Source of the DNA: an uncultured Planctomyces sp.
Lineage (GTDB): Bacteria > Planctomycetota > Planctomycetia > Planctomycetales > Planctomycetaceae
NCBI GenBank assembly: GCA_937904325.1
Contig: CALGTK010000285.1
Coordinates: forward strand, 1-34,604
Reading direction: 5' to 3'
DNA: 34,604 nucleotides
Under the pieces are notes generated by a model. The model did not search any database and was not told the origin of the DNA. It saw only the letters and a list, made by a program, of their open reading frames with translations. The position numbers were made by a program, and so were the translations under genes. The stretch's first letter is position 1, and every line of letters starts with the position of its first letter. Below, piece after piece: positions 32,455 to 34,604 of this stretch.

Positions 32455-33243
32455 ATGAACGCGACAGACCTTACCGATCGAGTTGCCGTCGTCACGGGTG
32501 GAGCCAGCGGGATCGGCCGAGCATCAGCCGCCGCTCTGGCGGAAGCTGGTGCGAAGGTCATCGTGGCCGATTATTCGCTGCTCAGCGAGAACGACGAGCC
32601 GTTTTCAACTCTCAAAATCGAGCAGCAAGTCTGCGATGTCCGGTCCGAACGCGAGCTGAAAAAGCTGATGGATCACGCGGCGTCGCTGACTGGACGAATC
32701 GACATCCTCGTCAACAATGCCGGAATCGGCATGGTGAAGCAGATCGACAACGTCTCTGAAGACGACTGGGACGCCTGCATCGGCACCAACGTAAAAGCGG
32801 CGTTCTTCGGCTGCAAACACGCGATTCGACACATGACCAGCGACGGCCTCGGAGGCAGCATTGTCAACGTGTCGAGTAACGCTGGCATCCTGCCGCGAGC
32901 CCACGACCCCGTTTACTCAATCAGCAAGCTGGCATTGTCAGGCCTGACGAAATCGCTCGCGTTGTGTCATTCGAAGGATCGCATCCGCATCAACGGAGTC
33001 TGCCCCGGGCCTGTCGGCGGCACGCGGATGATCGAATCAGAAATTGACATAGCCGACGATCGCGACGCAGCCATCAAACGACTCATCGCCGCCAGCCCTG
33101 CCGCGCAGGCTCACGGTCGGATGATCGAGGTCGACGAAGTCGCTCAGGCGGTCTTGTACCTGGCCAGCGATGCAGCGATCATGATCACCGGAACGTTGAT
33201 CGCCATCGACGGCGGCAAGTCGCTCGGAGTACCGCCGCAATAG
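32455..33243 (+). CDS. Short-chain dehydrogenase/reductase (SDR)
   Basis: A 262-residue classical SDR oxidoreductase with a Rossmann fold. The cofactor motif TGGASGIG is at residues 14-21 and NNAG at 87-90. Catalytic Asn112, Ser140/Ser141, Tyr154 and Lys158 (YSISK) are all present. Asp39 after the second strand (VIVADYS) suggests NAD(H) preference. The C-terminal ITGTLIAIDGGKSLG is the usual family ending. The substrate cannot be told; this subgroup acts on alcohols, sugars and 3-oxoacyl compounds. It is followed by a pterin dehydratase gene 61 bp downstream on the same strand. Dihydropteridine reductases are also SDRs, so a role in pterin recycling is conceivable, but this sequence looks like a general SDR rather than that group. 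Confidence 0.93.
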   Translation: MNATDLTDRVAVVTGGASGIGRASAAALAEAGAKVIVADYSLLSENDEPFSTLKIEQQVCDVRSERELKKLMDHAASLTGRIDILVNNAGIGMVKQIDNVSEDDWDACIGTNVKAAFFGCKHAIRHMTSDGLGGSIVNVSSNAGILPRAHDPVYSISKLALSGLTKSLALCHSKDRIRINGVCPGPVGGTRMIESEIDIADDRDAAIKRLIAASPAAQAHGRMIEVDEVAQAVLYLASDAAIMITGTLIAIDGGKSLGVPPQ

Positions 33244-33304
33244 CCGAGTTTTATTAACGACGACGTTTGGTCACGAAAGAGTCATCACGATTGGGACGCT
33301 AGTT

Positions 33305-33667
33305 ATGGATATCCTCTCCTGCGATCAGCTCACGAGTAAAAAGTGTGTCCCCTGCGAAGGCGGTGTTCCCAAATTCAACTCGACCGAAGCTGAGCAGCAA
33401 GTCAAGCATCTCAGCGGCTGGGAACTGACTCACGACAACCAGCGAATCCGTAAGTCCTGGGTTGCTAACAACTTTCTGGCAGCGGTGAGCTTCCTTGAAA
33501 AGGTCGCTGTCGTATCAGAATCTGAAGGGCATCACCCCGACCTGCACCTCGTGCAGTACCGTAACGTGACGATCGAACTCTGGACACACGCCATCGGCGG
33601 TCTGTCCGAGAACGATTTTATCTGCGCCGCGAAGATCGACGAACTACCCATCGAACTGAAATCCTGA
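33305..33667 (+). CDS. 4a-hydroxytetrahydrobiopterin (pterin-4a-carbinolamine) dehydratase
   Basis: A 120-residue protein of the PCD/DCoH/PhhB family. It dehydrates 4a-hydroxytetrahydropterin formed by aromatic amino acid hydroxylases, so that the cofactor can be recycled. The active-site motif EGHHPDLH (residues 74-81) and the following WTHAIGGLSENDF (93-105) are characteristic, and the WELTHDNQRIRKSW strand near residue 39 is typical. The N-terminus has CVPCEGGVP (residues 14-22), seen in the larger bacterial forms. No phenylalanine hydroxylase is in the window. Some bacterial homologues serve as molybdopterin- or pterin-related proteins, so the physiological substrate stays open. Confidence 0.95.
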   Translation: MDILSCDQLTSKKCVPCEGGVPKFNSTEAEQQVKHLSGWELTHDNQRIRKSWVANNFLAAVSFLEKVAVVSESEGHHPDLHLVQYRNVTIELWTHAIGGLSENDFICAAKIDELPIELKS

Positions 33668-33747
33668 TTCGACCATCGCTGACTACGAAACACGACGATA
33701 TGCCTGCCGGATGCAGGCTCGAATGTAACAAAGGAGTGACCCCAACC

Positions 33748-34218
33748 ATGCCATCGCCAATTACCAGTGCTGGTGTTTCGCTGCGGTATCTTGCACCGCT
33801 GATCATCGTTGTTGCAGCGTCAGGCTGCGGACCCATGTGGTATGGTGCTCCGCCGCCGACCTATCCGCCAGGTCAAGGCTTGCCCCCGTCGCAGTTTCAA
33901 CAGCCGACGATGGTCCCAGCCAACCCTGCACCACTGCAGGTTCCCGCTGGACAGGGCCAGGGAAGCACGCCGCCGGCCACATTCCAAGGCGGAGCAGCAG
34001 GCCGTCTGAACGAAGTGCCCAGCACTGACGTTGGACAGGTTCTCACTGTCCCAACGCCACGATCAACGTCGACTTACCACGATGTCAAACAGGGCGAAAC
34101 ACTGACCAGTATCGCACGCCAGTACGGAGTGACTGTCGACGCGATCAAGACAGCGAACGTATTCGACAGCGATCCCGTTCTAAAATCCGGCGACTTGATT
34201 CTGATTCCTCAGCCATAA
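33748..34218 (+). CDS. LysM-domain lipoprotein
   Basis: A 156-residue exported lipoprotein. The signal has a hydrophobic core (LAPLIIVVAA) and a lipobox ASGC with Cys27 as the lipid site. A Pro/Gln/Gly-rich flexible stretch (about residues 30-100) leads to one LysM domain at the C-terminus (about 110-155: YHDVKQGETLTSIARQYGV, VDAIKTAN, LKSGDLILIP). LysM binds N-acetylglucosamine in peptidoglycan or chitin-like polymers, so the protein probably tethers a membrane to the cell wall. ATG 33748 is preferred over the longer opening from 33700: AAGGAG lies 11 bases upstream and the signal then has normal length. The catalytic partner, if any, is not obvious. Confidence 0.92.
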   Translation: MPSPITSAGVSLRYLAPLIIVVAASGCGPMWYGAPPPTYPPGQGLPPSQFQQPTMVPANPAPLQVPAGQGQGSTPPATFQGGAAGRLNEVPSTDVGQVLTVPTPRSTSTYHDVKQGETLTSIARQYGVTVDAIKTANVFDSDPVLKSGDLILIPQP

Positions 34219-34366
34219 AGCAGGAACACGCCATGTAGTTGGTACAGAAATTTCACACATTGAGAGGCTGCTGGTATCGAAATTACGGCTGTCTTTTCTT
34301 CGTATTCATTCATAACGAAGACTAACAACTGACAACGATCACAGCCTGCAAAGACAACATGGTCAA

Positions 34367-34604
34367 TTGCTGGGCCTGGTGTCGCTTGACGATTTCCACC
34401 AGAAGGTTCGCGATGGCTGGGTACGTCACATCTGTCCCGAAAGACGCAAAGAACTTCATTTGCCATCTCGCGAAATTCACTGCGACCGACTGCTCAAGAT
34501 CGACAACTCAGATGTCATCAAGAAGTATCCCGAGGAAGACTCATGCGGATTTCGGCAAGCAATCCGACAAACATCTAGCGATCTACTGGCATCTAGCGAT
34601 CTAC
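34367..34604 (+). CDS. Unfinished reading frame at the right edge, unknown
   Basis: A frame is open from 34316 to the end of the window. Possible starts are TTG 34367 and GTG 34379, neither with a ribosome site. The product reads SLDDFHQKVRDGWVRHIC and so on, charged and with ordinary codon use. It runs into an in-frame repeat of SSDLLA (18-bp unit) that leaves the window. I do not recognise it. A second plus frame (ATG 34359) is also open to the edge, and reads the repeat as LAIYWH, but is Ser/Arg/Thr-rich and looks less like protein. It may be a gene fragment disrupted by the repeat, a real gene, or non-coding. The 34219-34315 stretch before it holds nothing that I recognise. Confidence 0.35.
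   Translation, partial: MLGLVSLDDFHQKVRDGWVRHICPERRKELHLPSREIHCDRLLKIDNSDVIKKYPEEDSCGFRQAIRQTSSDLLASSDL
34572..34604 (+). repeat. 18-bp tandem repeat entering the window edge
   Basis: CATCTAGCGATCTACTGG (34572-34589) is followed at once by CATCTAGCGATCTAC (34590-34604), identical over the 15 bases visible. The period of 18 keeps any reading frame open. The array length is unknown because the window stops here. Confidence 0.75.

Noticed and set aside
32099-32458. A 119-codon plus frame in the DUF1501/SDR gap
   Set aside because: It overlaps the starts of both flanking genes, has no domain and has no ribosome site; it is treated as chance.
34209-34466. An 85-codon minus frame after the LysM gene
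   Set aside because: No domain, overlaps the LysM stop, and is opposed by the better plus frame.

Overview
The window looks like chromosomal DNA of a planctomycete, probably a marine member of the Planctomycetales/Pirellulales type. The evidence is the gene content: a DUF1549/DUF1553 (PSCyt2/PSD1) protein and a DUF1501 Tat-exported protein, an ECF sigma factor of the Rhodopirellula/Verrucomicrobium type, a surface protein with a LEPR-XLL-like N-terminus and RTX repeats, a giant alpha-2-macroglobulin, and the typical planctomycete integrase C-terminus at the left edge. No species can be named from the sequence alone.

Layout. The left edge (1-340) holds the tail of a tyrosine recombinase running into the 3' end of a tRNA-Asn gene, the usual border of an integrated element that would lie to the left. 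From 465 to 5898 all genes are on the minus strand: a DapA/NAL-superfamily aldolase, an SppA-like S49 peptidase, a sodium:solute symporter, and a STAS antagonist / RsbW-type kinase pair forming a partner-switching module. From 6351 to 14283 the plus strand carries housekeeping genes: rpmF-plsX-fabD (ribosomal protein bL32 and fatty acid/phospholipid synthesis), asd, a 52-residue membrane protein, and lysA (lysine/diaminopimelate pathway). These are followed by a close run of a YkgJ-type cysteine-cluster protein, a membrane-anchored NTF2-like protein, an SMP-30-type lactonase and an orphan MT-A70 adenine methyltransferase.

From 14587 to 19112 lie two envelope genes on the plus strand, a predicted outer-membrane barrel and a 962-residue RTX protein with a complete cyclophilin domain inserted among its repeats. 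They converge on a minus-strand block (19142-32104): a two-part alpha/beta hydrolase of the acetylxylan-esterase kind, a 2056-residue alpha-2-macroglobulin with an intact CTEQ thioester, a transmembrane anti-sigma-like/DUF1549/DUF1553 fusion translationally coupled to an ECF sigma factor, and a DUF1501 protein with its own terminator. The right end (32455-34604) carries an SDR oxidoreductase, a pterin-4a-carbinolamine dehydratase, a LysM lipoprotein, and an unfinished reading frame that enters an 18-bp tandem repeat at the window edge.

The most unusual items are the ECF sigma factor coupled to an anti-sigma domain fused to PSCyt/PSD domains, the cyclophilin-in-RTX surface protein with its adjacent barrel, the tryptophan-rich segment and N-terminal extension of the alpha-2-macroglobulin, the tRNA-Asn integration border, and the in-frame tandem repeat at the right edge. 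No CRISPR array, complete transposon, rRNA or known antiphage cassette was seen.
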